DNA from: CAVZVZ01 sp963778895
GTDB taxonomy: Bacteria; Actinomycetota; Acidimicrobiia; Acidimicrobiales; Acidimicrobilacustridaceae
Direction of reading: 5' to 3'
Assembly: GCA_963778895.1 (NCBI GenBank)
Contig: CAVZVZ010000005.1
Coordinates: forward strand, 1,860,001 to 1,924,000
DNA length: 64,000 nt
In this document: piece by piece, positions 56,228-64,000 of the stretch
Position numbering within the stretch: the first letter of the stretch is position 1
Layout of the letters: each line of letters begins with the position of its first letter
Translations under genes and position numbers: made by a program
The notes under the pieces: model-generated
What the model saw: only the letters and a program-made list of their open reading frames with translations
The model's database searches: none
What the model was told of the DNA's origin: nothing

Positions 56228-56270
56228 TCATCTTATGGTGCTCGTATTCAATACGGACAACATCAGATGA
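56228..56270. promoter_or_regulatory. Candidate TetR operator region
   Basis: Inverted repeats TCATCT/AGATGA (56228-56233 and 56265-56270) enclose a second pair, CGTAT/ATACG (56243-56247 and 56251-56255). Both lie in the 72-base spacer between the divergent TetR and small-barrel genes. The inner pair is the more compact candidate. Confidence 0.35.
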
Positions 56271-56299
56271 AATACCCCACATGAAATTGGAGGAACGAG

Positions 56300-56590
56300 A
56301 TGACGTACGCCTACATCCGTGATCTGCCGATCGGCACCGAGCACTACGAGCGCGTCATGGACGAGGTCGGTCGCGATGCCCCCGACGGCCTCATCGTCCA
56401 CCTCGTGGCCAAGCGCGAGGGCGGGCTGCGCTACATCGACGTGTGGGAGTCCGAGGCGCATTGGGACAAGTTCCACGACGACGTGCTGCAGCCGGCCTTG
56501 GTCCGAGCGTTCGAGACCGACGAGCGGGCGCCGTCGCCCGTCGAGCCGGTGAGCGAGGTGCTCGACGTCTACGACCTGGTGCGGCCGTAG
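56300..56590 (+). CDS. Small dimeric alpha/beta-barrel protein
   Basis: A 96-residue protein. YAYIRDLPIGTEHYERVMDE, GLIVHLVAKREGGLRYIDVW and ESEAHWDKFHDD match the antibiotic-biosynthesis-monooxygenase-like fold of ferredoxin-like dimers. GGAGGAACG precedes the ATG. It is divergent from a TetR and probably its target. No catalytic role is clear. Confidence 0.75.
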   Translation: MTYAYIRDLPIGTEHYERVMDEVGRDAPDGLIVHLVAKREGGLRYIDVWESEAHWDKFHDDVLQPALVRAFETDERAPSPVEPVSEVLDVYDLVRP

Positions 56591-56591
56591 C

Positions 56592-57518
56592 TCAGCGCAG
56601 CTTGGCCCGCAGGGCCTTCATCCATTCGTCGGCCGCGCGCCATGCGCGGTCGGCGTCGCGTCGAACCGACGGGCCGTGTTCGCCCGCAGCGGGGTAGGAG
56701 CCGAGGAACTTGACGTTTCCCTGCTTGATCATGAGCTCGCGCAGTGCGTCGGCTACCACTTCGTCGGAGATGTGACCCTCGAGATCGATCAGAAAGCAGT
56801 AGTCGCCCAACGCCTTCTTGGTGGGGCGGGACTCGAGCTTGGTGAGGTTGATCGTGCGCGCCGCGAACTCCTGCAGGATGCCGAGCAAGCTGCCGGGCGC
56901 GTCGGCCCGCTGGAACACGACGATCGACGACTTGTCGTGCCCCGTCGCCGCAGGGATGTCGTCCCGAGCGACGACCACGAACCGGGTCGCGTTCTCGGGA
57001 TGGTCCTCGATCTCGTGGGCGAGCACCTCGAGCCCGTAGACGTCGGCGGAGCGAGCCGTGCCCAACGCCGCCGCCTGTGGATCACCCAGCTCGGCAACCT
57101 GCCGCGACGCATCGGAGGTCGAGTTGGTGGCCTGCGTCGTCACTCCGGGCAACCGCTCGTTCAGGAAACCCCGGCACTGAGCGGTGGCGTGCGGGAACGA
57201 CATGACGGTCTTGATGTCGTCGATCTGCGCGCCCGGCACCCCGATGAGGCACAGATCGATCGGCATGACGACCTCGCGCTGGATCAGCAGGTCGGTTTCG
57301 AAGGCCAACATGTCGAGCGTGACGTTGACCGATCCCTCGATCGCGTTCTCGATGGCGACGAAACCCACGTCGACCTCGTTCGACGCGGTCGCGGCCAGAA
57401 CGTCGGGGATCGAGCCGATCGGCACGAGCTGCGCCTGAGCCAGATCGGCTTGGGTGAACAACGCTTCTTCGGTGAAGGTCCCGGGGGGACCGAGGTAGCC
57501 GATCCGCAGGGCCGACAT
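56592..57518 (-). CDS. pheA: Prephenate dehydratase
   Basis: About 308 residues. The catalytic domain reads IGYLGPPGTFTEEALF, VGFVAIENAIEGSVNVTLDM and NSTSDASRQVAELGD with the family Thr/Ser block. The C-terminal ACT domain shows GSLLGILQEFAARTINLTKL, then ESRPTKKALGDYCFLIDLEG. It converts prephenate to phenylpyruvate in phenylalanine synthesis, with Phe feedback through ACT. I chose ATG 57518 (MSALRIGYL) since the fold begins there; a GTG at 57563 is possible. It is divergent from larB. Confidence 0.93.
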   Translation of the reverse strand: MSALRIGYLGPPGTFTEEALFTQADLAQAQLVPIGSIPDVLAATASNEVDVGFVAIENAIEGSVNVTLDMLAFETDLLIQREVVMPIDLCLIGVPGAQIDDIKTVMSFPHATAQCRGFLNERLPGVTTQATNSTSDASRQVAELGDPQAAALGTARSADVYGLEVLAHEIEDHPENATRFVVVARDDIPAATGHDKSSIVVFQRADAPGSLLGILQEFAARTINLTKLESRPTKKALGDYCFLIDLEGHISDEVVADALRELMIKQGNVKFLGSYPAAGEHGPSVRRDADRAWRAADEWMKALRAKLR

Positions 57519-57582
57519 GTCGTCCGCCAACGGCGGTGGGGCGGATGCGGCGGCGTCGGTCACGAACGAGCAGGATAGTGAG

Positions 57583-58365
57583 GTGGACGAGCCAGCCCTC
57601 AGACAGTTGCTCGACCGGGTGCGGTCGGGCGACGTGTCGCCTGACGATGCGGTGGCGCAGTTGCGCCGCCTACCGTTCGCCGACTTGGGTTTCGCGCGCG
57701 TCGACCATCACCGCGCGCTGCGCCAGGGCATGGCCGAGACGGTGTACGGACCGGGCAAGACGCCCGAGCAATGTGCGGCGATCGTCGCCGAGCTGCTGGC
57801 CCAGCCGGGCTCGTCGCCCGTGCTGCTGACTCGAGCGGACGCCGCTCAGTTGGAGGCGTCGCTGCGGGCCAATCCCGGCGGCCACGCGACCGACGGTGGT
57901 CCCCATTCGACGGTCGTGTGGCGACCAGCGCCCGAGCGCGCGAATCGGGTGGTCGTGGTGACCGCAGGAACAGCTGACCTACCCGTGGCCGACGAGTGCG
58001 ACGCCACGTTGCGGGCCTACGGGTTCCGTGCCTTGCGCATCTCCGACGTCGGCGTCGCCGGCTTGCACCGTGTGCTCGATACCACCGACGAGCTGGCCGC
58101 CGCCGACGCGGTCGTGGTGGTGGCGGGCATGGAAGGCGCGCTGGCGAGTGTGATCGGCGGGCTCACTGCCGCACCGCTCATCGCGGTACCCACGAGCGTC
58201 GGGTACGGCGCGGCGTTGGAAGGCGTGACCGCGTTGCTCGCCATGCTCGCATCGTGCGCGAGCGGCATCACTGTCGTCGGTATCGACAACGGCTTCGGCG
58301 CGGCGAGCGCCGTCGTGCGGCTACTCGGTGCTCGAGTCGACGACGAGGTCGACACGAGTGTCTGA
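57583..58365 (+). CDS. larB: Nickel-pincer cofactor biosynthesis protein LarB
   Basis: A 260-residue protein. The N-terminus (EPALRQLLDRVRSGDVSPDD) and the AIRC/PurE-like C-terminal half (VVVTAGTADLPVADECDATL, RISDVGVAGLHRVLD, VVVVAGMEGALASVIGGLTA) match LarB. LarB carboxylates and hydrolyses nicotinic acid adenine dinucleotide in nickel-pincer nucleotide synthesis. GTG 57583 is chosen because AGGA is seven bases upstream; the longer frame overlaps pheA. It overlaps larC by eight bases. Confidence 0.9.
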   Translation: MDEPALRQLLDRVRSGDVSPDDAVAQLRRLPFADLGFARVDHHRALRQGMAETVYGPGKTPEQCAAIVAELLAQPGSSPVLLTRADAAQLEASLRANPGGHATDGGPHSTVVWRPAPERANRVVVVTAGTADLPVADECDATLRAYGFRALRISDVGVAGLHRVLDTTDELAAADAVVVVAGMEGALASVIGGLTAAPLIAVPTSVGYGAALEGVTALLAMLASCASGITVVGIDNGFGAASAVVRLLGARVDDEVDTSV

Positions 58366-59584
58366 CAGCTCGACGTCGGGCAGAACCGTTGCCTGGTTTC
58401 ACTGTTTCTCCGGCATCGCGGGTGACATGGCGATGGGTGCCCTCGTGGACGCGGGTGCCGACCTGGCTGAGGTGCGCGGTTTGTGCGAACGACTACCCAT
58501 CGGCGGGTGGCAACTCGAAGCCGAGTCGGTCATGCGGTCGGGGATCGGTGGCACGAAGATCCACGTGCGGGCCGAGGAGACGACGGTGGTGCGCACCGCT
58601 GCCCATGTCACCGCGCTCGTCGAGGAGGCGCGCCTTCCCGAGCGCGTCCGTCAGCGCGCGCTGGCCACGTTCCACGGGTTGGCTCAGGCCGAGGGGCACC
58701 TGCATCGTCGCCCGCCCGAACAAGTGCACTTCCATGAGGTGGGTGGCATCGACGCCATCGTCGACATCGTCGGTACGTGCGCGGCGCTCGAAGTGCTGGG
58801 TGTCGACGCCGTCGCGTCGAGCCCGGTCGCGAACGGCATCGGCATGGTCCGCACTGCGCACGGTTTGTTGCCCAACCCCGCCCCAGCGGTGACCGAACTG
58901 CTCCGCGGTGCACCCACCTACGCCCTCGACATCCCGCACGAGCTCACGACGCCGACCGGAGCGGCCTTGTTGGCCGCGCTGGCCGAGGAGTGGGGCCCGA
59001 TGCCGGCGATGACCATCCAAGCCGTGGGCTTCGGTGCGGGCACGACGGTGCTCGACGATCGACCGAACCTCACGCAGGTGGTGGTGGGGGCGCGCGCCGC
59101 CGCGCTCGACAGCGGTCAGCCGGTGATGTTGCTCGAGGTGAACGTGGATGACGCGACCGGCGAGCAGCTGGCCGACGCGGTGAGCGCGTTGCTCGAAGCC
59201 GGGGCGCATGACGCGTGGATCACCCCGATCGTGATGAAGAAGGGCCGTCCGGCGTTCGTGGTGAGCGTGTTGGCCGAGCCGACCATCGCGGGGCAGATCG
59301 CCAACGTGTTGACGCGGACGACTGGATCACTTGGCGTTCGTGGTCGAGCTCTCGAACGGTGGCCGCAGGCGCGTCTCGAAGCACGGGTCGACGTGGAGGG
59401 TCTGCCGGTGCGGGTCAAGGTCGGCGCCGGACGGGTGAAGGTCGAACACGACGACGCGCAGCGCGTCGCCCAGCAGACGGGCAGGACGGTGCGAGACGTC
59501 ATCTCGCTCGCCGAGGAACGTTGGCGCCATGAGCACCGGAATCACCCGGATGACCCGGATGATCCGGAGGGTGAGGCGGGATGA
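58358..59584 (+). CDS. larC: Nickel insertion protein LarC
   Basis: A 408-residue protein. FHCFSGIAGDMAMGALVDAG, then the HRRPPEQVHFHEVGGIDAIV, HGLLPNPAPAVTELLRG, and the C-terminal AWITPIVMKKGRPAFVVSVL blocks define LarC. LarC loads nickel onto the pincer nucleotide using CTP. GTG 58358 overlaps the larB stop (GTGTCTGA). larE and larA are not in the window. The histidine/aspartate-rich tail (HEHRNHPDDPDDPEG) could bind nickel. Confidence 0.93.
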   Translation: MSDSSTSGRTVAWFHCFSGIAGDMAMGALVDAGADLAEVRGLCERLPIGGWQLEAESVMRSGIGGTKIHVRAEETTVVRTAAHVTALVEEARLPERVRQRALATFHGLAQAEGHLHRRPPEQVHFHEVGGIDAIVDIVGTCAALEVLGVDAVASSPVANGIGMVRTAHGLLPNPAPAVTELLRGAPTYALDIPHELTTPTGAALLAALAEEWGPMPAMTIQAVGFGAGTTVLDDRPNLTQVVVGARAAALDSGQPVMLLEVNVDDATGEQLADAVSALLEAGAHDAWITPIVMKKGRPAFVVSVLAEPTIAGQIANVLTRTTGSLGVRGRALERWPQARLEARVDVEGLPVRVKVGAGRVKVEHDDAQRVAQQTGRTVRDVISLAEERWRHEHRNHPDDPDDPEGEAG

Positions 59585-59585
59585 C

Positions 59586-60548
59586 TCAGCCCGAGGCGAG
59601 GGCCCGCCACAGCGCCCGGTAGTTCGGGTACTCGATCGTGTCGGTCACCCAGCCCGCCTGCTCCAGTTCGTGGTGCAGGCGGGGCAGGTTCTGGAAGGGC
59701 ACACCCATGTCGACGTGATGGGCCAAGTGCCAACCGGTGTTGAACGGCACGATCCAGAAGCGGGCCCACGCGTTCTGGCGTACGACATGCGTGGTCTCAC
59801 GACGGTCCTTCGAGCGAGTCATGCCGCCGTGCTCGGCGATCGAGCGCAACCGGTTGAGCACCCGCCATACCGTCATCCACGGTGCGAGCCAGAACAGGGG
59901 ATACAGCCACCAACGGCCGGACGCCAGCCCGAGGCCGACGAAGATGATCACCTGTGCGATGGCGATCTTGATGGCGACGGTGCGGCCGTTCGGGCTCGTG
60001 AACGCACCGAGCAAGCCCTTCAAGTTCTTCCATCCGGAGTTGCCGAACGCGTCGCGCTTGAGCTTGCGGCGCATCGAGTCGGCTGGGATGGGATAGCCCT
60101 GGTAGAGCCCGAGGTCGGGTTCGTTCGGGCCCATCTCGTCCTTGTGGTGCGCGAAGTGCACACGGCGGTAGGCGTCGAAAGGCACGAAGGCCGGGTACGA
60201 CAGCAGCCACTTGCCGACGAAGTCGTTCCACCGCTTCTTCGAGAACAGCAACCGGTGGGCCGCCTCGTGGCCGAGGATGGCGAACAGCCCGAAACCACGG
60301 CCCATCAAGAGGAAGGTGACGGCCCAGATCGGCAAAGCCAGCGCGAGCGGAAGCCGGACCGTCAGCCAGCACACCACGGCGAGCAAGCCGAAGGTCTGCA
60401 GCCACACCGACGCGACGTTCAAGGCGTTGCGGCCGTTGGGGATCCGGCGGAGCTGTTCACGAAGGGCCGGAACCGGCATGCCCGACGCCGTGAGCCGCTC
60501 GGTGGGCAGCACATCCGGCAGTTCGGTGGGCACGACGGTCGCGAGCAC
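59586..60548 (-). CDS. Fatty-acid desaturase-type membrane protein
   Basis: A 320-residue integral membrane di-iron protein. The three histidine boxes are HEAAH (about residue 93), HFAHH (about residue 130) and HLAHHVDMGVPF near the C-terminus. Four hydrophobic segments flank them (LLAVVCWLTVRLPLALAL and others). It belongs to the desaturase/hydroxylase superfamily and would act on a lipid-linked chain. It converges with larC (one base). Confidence 0.87.
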   Translation of the reverse strand: MLATVVPTELPDVLPTERLTASGMPVPALREQLRRIPNGRNALNVASVWLQTFGLLAVVCWLTVRLPLALALPIWAVTFLLMGRGFGLFAILGHEAAHRLLFSKKRWNDFVGKWLLSYPAFVPFDAYRRVHFAHHKDEMGPNEPDLGLYQGYPIPADSMRRKLKRDAFGNSGWKNLKGLLGAFTSPNGRTVAIKIAIAQVIIFVGLGLASGRWWLYPLFWLAPWMTVWRVLNRLRSIAEHGGMTRSKDRRETTHVVRQNAWARFWIVPFNTGWHLAHHVDMGVPFQNLPRLHHELEQAGWVTDTIEYPNYRALWRALASG

Positions 60549-60583
60549 GGCTCGACCTTACAACCTTCCGATGCGTGTGCCAA

Positions 60584-61651
60584 CTACGTAATGGGCCGCA
60601 CCAGGTGAGGGCCGAGATCGGCGAGCGAGGGAGCGCCCAGTTGTCGCAGCGTGTCGACGACTTCGTCCCGCAGAAGGCCGAGTACCCGTTCGACACCGGC
60701 TTCGCCTCCGGCCGCCAGACCCCAGAGGACCGGCCGGCCCACGAGCACCGCGTCGGCGCCCAGACAGAGGGCCTTCACGACGTCGGGTCCGGTGCGTACG
60801 CCGCCATCGAGGAGCACGGTGGTGTCCCGGCCGACTTCGGCCACGACCTCGGGGAGCGCGTCGAGGGTGGCGGGGTCGCCGTCGAGCTGACGCCCGCCGT
60901 GGTTCGACACGATCACGGCCGCCGCTCCGGCATCGATCGCACGACGAGCGTCGACGTCGGTGAGGATGCCCTTGGCGATGACCGGCAGTTCGGCCACCTC
61001 GCAGATCCACTCGATGGCGTCCCACGTGAGCGACTGGTCGAACAGGTCGGTGAAGGCGCGCAGACCCGATACGTCGCTGTCGGGCAGGTTGGATTCGAGC
61101 GTGGCCATCGTCATGTCGGACGGGAGCTGGAAGCGATTGCGTTGGTCGGCGTAGCGGATACCGATCATCGGGGTGTCGACCGTGAGCACGATCGCAGTGA
61201 ACCCGCTTGCGACCGCTCGTTCGATCATGCGTTCCGTGTGCGAACGGTCCTTGAGGATGTAGAGCTGGAACCAACGCTTGACGTCGGTCGCCGCCACCTC
61301 CTCCAGCGCGATGGTCGACAGCGTCGAGTTGACCATGACGGTGTCGACGGCTCTGGTGGCGCGCGCCGTCGCGATCTCACCATCGGGATCGGCGAGCTTG
61401 TGGAAGGCGGTGGGCGCCACGAGGACCGGAAAGGCGACGTCGGTACCGAGCACCGTCGTGGTGGCGTCGATCGTCGCGACGTCGACCATCACTCGCTTGT
61501 GGAAGCGCCAGCGGGTGAAGGCGGCCTCGTTCTCCCGCAGCGTCCACTCGGTGAGCGCCCCGGAACGGAAGTAGTCGAAGGCGTCGCGATCGAGCCGATC
61601 GCGTGCCGCGGCCAGAAAATCGTCGTAGCAGACGAGATGGTCGACGCTCAC
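60584..61651 (-). CDS. FMN-dependent alpha-hydroxy-acid oxidase/dehydrogenase
   Basis: A 355-residue TIM-barrel flavoenzyme of the LldD/glycolate-oxidase family. Landmarks: VAPTAFHKLADPDGEIATAR, RWFQLYILKDR, VLTVDTPMIGIRYADQRN, VIVSNHGGRQLDG (catalytic His, Arg) and LLDGGVRTGPDVVKALCLGA. It oxidises lactate, mandelate or glycolate-type acids. It is divergent from the PaaX-like regulator (19 bases between), which probably controls it. Confidence 0.9.
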   Translation of the reverse strand: MSVDHLVCYDDFLAAARDRLDRDAFDYFRSGALTEWTLRENEAAFTRWRFHKRVMVDVATIDATTTVLGTDVAFPVLVAPTAFHKLADPDGEIATARATRAVDTVMVNSTLSTIALEEVAATDVKRWFQLYILKDRSHTERMIERAVASGFTAIVLTVDTPMIGIRYADQRNRFQLPSDMTMATLESNLPDSDVSGLRAFTDLFDQSLTWDAIEWICEVAELPVIAKGILTDVDARRAIDAGAAAVIVSNHGGRQLDGDPATLDALPEVVAEVGRDTTVLLDGGVRTGPDVVKALCLGADAVLVGRPVLWGLAAGGEAGVERVLGLLRDEVVDTLRQLGAPSLADLGPHLVRPIT

Positions 61652-61669
61652 TGTGGTCTCCTATCACGC

Positions 61670-62467
61670 GTGGAACCGCTCGGGACGACTCGGCCGCTGA
61701 CGGCCAGATCGGTGATCGCCAGCACGTTGCTCGGCATGCATCCACCCCGGCTGTCGAGCCAGCTGTTGGTGCGGTCGGGGGAGCTTTTCGGCATCGCCGA
61801 GGGCACGACCCGCACGGCGATCTCGCGGATGGTCGCGGCCGGTGAGCTGGAGGCGGACGGCGCCGCCTATCGCCTGGCCGGGCCTTTGCTCGCTCGCCAG
61901 GCTCGTCAGGATGCGAGCCGGTTCGCTCGGCGGCGCCGGTGGGACGGCATGTGGGAGATGGCCGTGGTCGACGGCGGGCGGCGTTCGGCGGGGGCCCGCA
62001 CGGAGATGCGCGAGGCGATGCGACGCCTGAAGTTCGCCGAGCTGCGCGAGGGCGTCTGGTTGCGTCCGGACAATCTGTTGCCGACACGGGCGCGGGAGGA
62101 CCGAGCGGTCATCGACGCGCAGTGCCGCACCATGCGCGGCGAGCCCCACGGTGACGCCAAGTCGTTGGCTTCGGAGTTGTGGGACCTGTCGGCGTGGACG
62201 AAAGAAGCGCGCGACCTGCGGCGGGGACTCGACCGATATCTGCCGAGGCTCGAGCAGGGCGACACGATCGTGCTGCGCGACGGGTTCGTGCTGTCGGCCG
62301 CGGTGCTGCGTCATCTCCTCGCCGATCCCCTGTTGCCGCCCGAGCTGTTGCCCGCGAGCTGGATGGGCGACGAACTGCGTGAGCGCTACGAGCGGTACGA
62401 CACGGCGTTCAAAGAGGTGTGGCGCACCTGGTTCCGGGCCCAGCGGGACCTCGACACTCCCATCTGA
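61670..62467 (+). CDS. PaaX-family transcriptional regulator
   Basis: A 265-residue protein. An N-terminal winged HTH (SSQLLVRSGELFGIAEGTTR, then TAISRMVAAGELEADGAAYR) and PaaX C-terminal domain (RLKFAELREGVWLRPDNLLP) give the family. PaaX proteins repress aromatic-acid operons and bind CoA-thioesters. GTG 61670 is chosen as the first start ahead of the HTH. It lies divergently from the alpha-hydroxyacid oxidase gene. Confidence 0.83.
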   Translation: MEPLGTTRPLTARSVIASTLLGMHPPRLSSQLLVRSGELFGIAEGTTRTAISRMVAAGELEADGAAYRLAGPLLARQARQDASRFARRRRWDGMWEMAVVDGGRRSAGARTEMREAMRRLKFAELREGVWLRPDNLLPTRAREDRAVIDAQCRTMRGEPHGDAKSLASELWDLSAWTKEARDLRRGLDRYLPRLEQGDTIVLRDGFVLSAAVLRHLLADPLLPPELLPASWMGDELRERYERYDTAFKEVWRTWFRAQRDLDTPI

Positions 62468-62469
62468 TT

Positions 62470-62561
62470 CGCGTACTGAAACTGTCACGCGTTGTCACGC
62501 GGGCACCGAATCGGTACCGAATCTGCGCCTGTGTGACAGCGCGTGACAACTGCAGTACGCG
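62470..62561. terminator. Nested inverted-repeat region between convergent genes
   Basis: Outer arms CGCGTACTG (62470-62478) and CAGTACGCG (62553-62561) and inner arms TTGTCACGCG (62492-62501) and CGCGTGACAA (62540-62549) are both perfect. A further TGTCACGCG repeat (62483-62491) and the ACCGAATC repeat in the loop add structure. It fills the spacer between the convergent PaaX-like and ketopantoate reductase genes, so a two-way terminator is likely. No long T run is seen. Confidence 0.5.
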
Positions 62562-62571
62562 TTCGGATTGG

Positions 62572-63507
62572 TCAGTCGTGGGAGCCCGTTCGACGCGTGT
62601 CGAGGAACCGCAGCTGCTCGTACAGCGCCTGGACCCGCACCATCTCGCCGCCGGCGGCGCGGGCCCGGTCCAGCGGCACGCCGTAGATGGCCCGTAGCTC
62701 GAGGGGCCGCCCCGCGTCGTAGTCGAGCTTCATCGATGTGGCGTAGGGGATCATCCGCTCGGTGTCGTCGAGCATCTGCATGACGAACGAATCGGGAATC
62801 TCACGCCCACAGGCCGCGGCACCGGCGACGACCTCGCGCATGAGCGCTTCCACGAGCGCACGCGTGTGCCGGTCGGCCATCAATTCGTCGGTGCCGGCGT
62901 CGAGCACCACCGACAAACCGTTGTACGGGATGTTCCAGACCAACTTCTTCCACCGGCCGAGCGTCAGGTCGTCGAGCCCGCTGGCGGCGATGCCGGCCCC
63001 GGCCAAGTCGTCGACCAGCGCGGTCACGGCGTCGGTCTCGCCCGTGACTCCGAACTCACCGACCGTGACCCGTCCGAAGTCCAGATGGCGGACATGGCCC
63101 GGACCGGCCTTGTTCGAGCAGATGAAGCACATGGCGCCGAGCACGGTCGAGTCCGGCACGGCGTCGGCCAACACCTCCTCGACCCCCAATCCGTTCTGCA
63201 TGGCGATCACGACCGTGCCGTTGGCCGCCAGCTCCTTGACCGTGTCGATCACACCTTCGGTGTCGGTTGTCTTCACCGCCACGATGACCGCGTCGACTCG
63301 AGGAACCGTGGCCGCCGAGCCGTGGGCCAGCACGTCGGTCAACTCGATGTCGCCGTCGGGCGACTCCACGACCAGGCCGCGCGTCTGCAGGTACGCCAGA
63401 TCGGACCGGGCCACGAAGTGCACGTCATGGCCGGCCGCGGCCAACCGAGCGCCGTAGTACCCACCGATCGCGCCCGTCCCGATCACGGCGTAGGAGCGCT
63501 TCGGCAT
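62572..63507 (-). CDS. panE: 2-dehydropantoate 2-reductase (ketopantoate reductase)
   Basis: A 311-residue protein. The NADPH motif is IGTGAIGGYYGARLAAAG, then VIVAVKTTDTEG and AMQNGLGVEE. The C-terminal domain carries the catalytic Lys region (WKKLVWNIPYNGLSVVLDAG) and the substrate helix. It reduces ketopantoate in pantothenate synthesis. The gene reads from 63507 down; a nested inverted repeat follows its stop. Related family oxidoreductases could have other substrates. Confidence 0.85.
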   Translation of the reverse strand: MPKRSYAVIGTGAIGGYYGARLAAAGHDVHFVARSDLAYLQTRGLVVESPDGDIELTDVLAHGSAATVPRVDAVIVAVKTTDTEGVIDTVKELAANGTVVIAMQNGLGVEEVLADAVPDSTVLGAMCFICSNKAGPGHVRHLDFGRVTVGEFGVTGETDAVTALVDDLAGAGIAASGLDDLTLGRWKKLVWNIPYNGLSVVLDAGTDELMADRHTRALVEALMREVVAGAAACGREIPDSFVMQMLDDTERMIPYATSMKLDYDAGRPLELRAIYGVPLDRARAAGGEMVRVQALYEQLRFLDTRRTGSHD

Positions 63508-63531
63508 GAGCCAACCCTACGATGGCCGTCG

Positions 63532-64000
63532 ATGAGCGAGCGCCTGTACTTCCGTCAACTGCTGAGTGGTCGCGACTTCGGGCACGACGACCCCGTCGCT
63601 CGGCAGATGGTCAACTTCGTCTACCTCATCGGTGACCGCGAGAAGGGCGAGGCCGTGGTCGTCGACCCGGCTTACGACATCCGCGGCATCCTCGACGTGC
63701 TCGACGAGGACGACATGCAACTGACGGGCGCGCTCGCCACCCACTACCACCCGGACCATGTCGGCGGCGACATGGCGGGCTACCGCATCTCCGGCGTCAA
63801 CGAGCTGCTCCGCCTGCGGCCGGTGCCCGTTCACGTTCAGAGCGATGAGTCGCCGTGGGTGCAGCGAGTCACCGGCGCGTCCACCTCCGAGCTCGTAGAG
63901 CACGAGGGCGGCGACACGGTGATGGTCGGTGACATCCCGATCGAGTTGATCCACACCCCCGGCCACACCCCCGGCAGCCAGTGCTTCCTCGTCGACGGCC
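63532..64000 (+). CDS. MBL-fold metallo-hydrolase, N-terminal part (cut by window edge)
   Basis: Open to the end of the window, with 156 codons visible. The metal site THYHPDH (HxHxDH) and the later IHTPGHTPGSQCFLVDG motif are those of glyoxalase II-like or persulfide-dioxygenase (ETHE1)-like hydrolases. The start MSERLYFRQLLSGRDFGHDD is similar to ETHE1-type N-termini. ATG 63532 is 24 bases beyond the divergent panE start. The C-terminal half lies outside the window. Confidence 0.85.
   Translation, partial: MSERLYFRQLLSGRDFGHDDPVARQMVNFVYLIGDREKGEAVVVDPAYDIRGILDVLDEDDMQLTGALATHYHPDHVGGDMAGYRISGVNELLRLRPVPVHVQSDESPWVQRVTGASTSELVEHEGGDTVMVGDIPIELIHTPGHTPGSQCFLVDG

Noticed and set aside
1..64000. 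CRISPR arrays, rRNA genes or complete insertion sequences
   Set aside because: No regularly spaced repeats, no rRNA-like stretches and no transposase or integrase genes were seen.

Overview
The window is GC-rich and densely packed with genes. It carries F420/deazaflavin-type oxidoreductases (LLM class, Ddn-like, PPOX-like), DinB/mycothiol-transferase-like proteins, DevS/DevR-like two-component genes, many TetR regulators and an Rpf-like lipoprotein. This mix points to a chromosome of a free-living aerobic actinobacterium, most likely in or near Acidimicrobiia (Ilumatobacter-like). That placement is inferred from gene content; no rRNA is present.

Layout. 0-1.7 kb: a sulfur module (DsrE fragment, TusE/DsrC-like carrier, SQR-like flavoprotein). 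1.8-12 kb: mostly single metabolic genes, a cyclase-STAND regulator, MOSC and ferritin-like proteins, and a sphingosine-1-phosphate-lyase-like enzyme. 12-18.9 kb: TetR plus MMPL exporter, a transglutaminase and an ABC-2 exporter pair. 19-22 kb: divergent DevS/DevR-like genes and neighbours. 22-25.6 kb: a cupredoxin-multicopper oxidase fusion and an M13 peptidase. 25.9-28.6 kb: a large LuxR-family regulator. 29-34 kb: small enzymes, TetR and thioesterase. 34-39 kb: a membrane PI-PLC-like protein and a hemerythrin-SRPBCC fusion with its TetR. 39.4-44.3 kb: a tightly overlapped six-gene electron-transfer operon (cupredoxin, small membrane protein, NAD(P)H/Fe-S flavoprotein, cytochrome b, Rieske, cytochrome c). 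44.5-47.35 kb: an islet bounded by 44-bp copies of the 3' half of tRNA-Arg(ACG), carrying a Fic protein and palindromic repeats. 47.4-55 kb: two GGDEF proteins around a second redox operon (ApbE, ferric-reductase-like membrane protein, NuoF-ferredoxin fusion). 55-56 kb: two tRNA-Ser genes. 56.6-64 kb: prephenate dehydratase, larB-larC, a desaturase, an alpha-hydroxyacid oxidase with a divergent PaaX-like regulator, ketopantoate reductase and a truncated MBL hydrolase.

Two redox operons stand out functionally. The bc-type operon looks able to move electrons from NAD(P)H or ferredoxin through quinol, Rieske and cytochrome c to a lipoprotein cupredoxin. The ApbE operon looks like a flavin-linked transmembrane electron pathway.

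Data quality: 22 reading-frame breaks fall in 11 otherwise well-conserved genes. All can be repaired by removing surplus bases and none requires adding one, and eight of them lie in a single gene. This is more like uncorrected insertion errors in the sequence than gene decay, so the broken genes should be treated as probably intact until re-sequenced.
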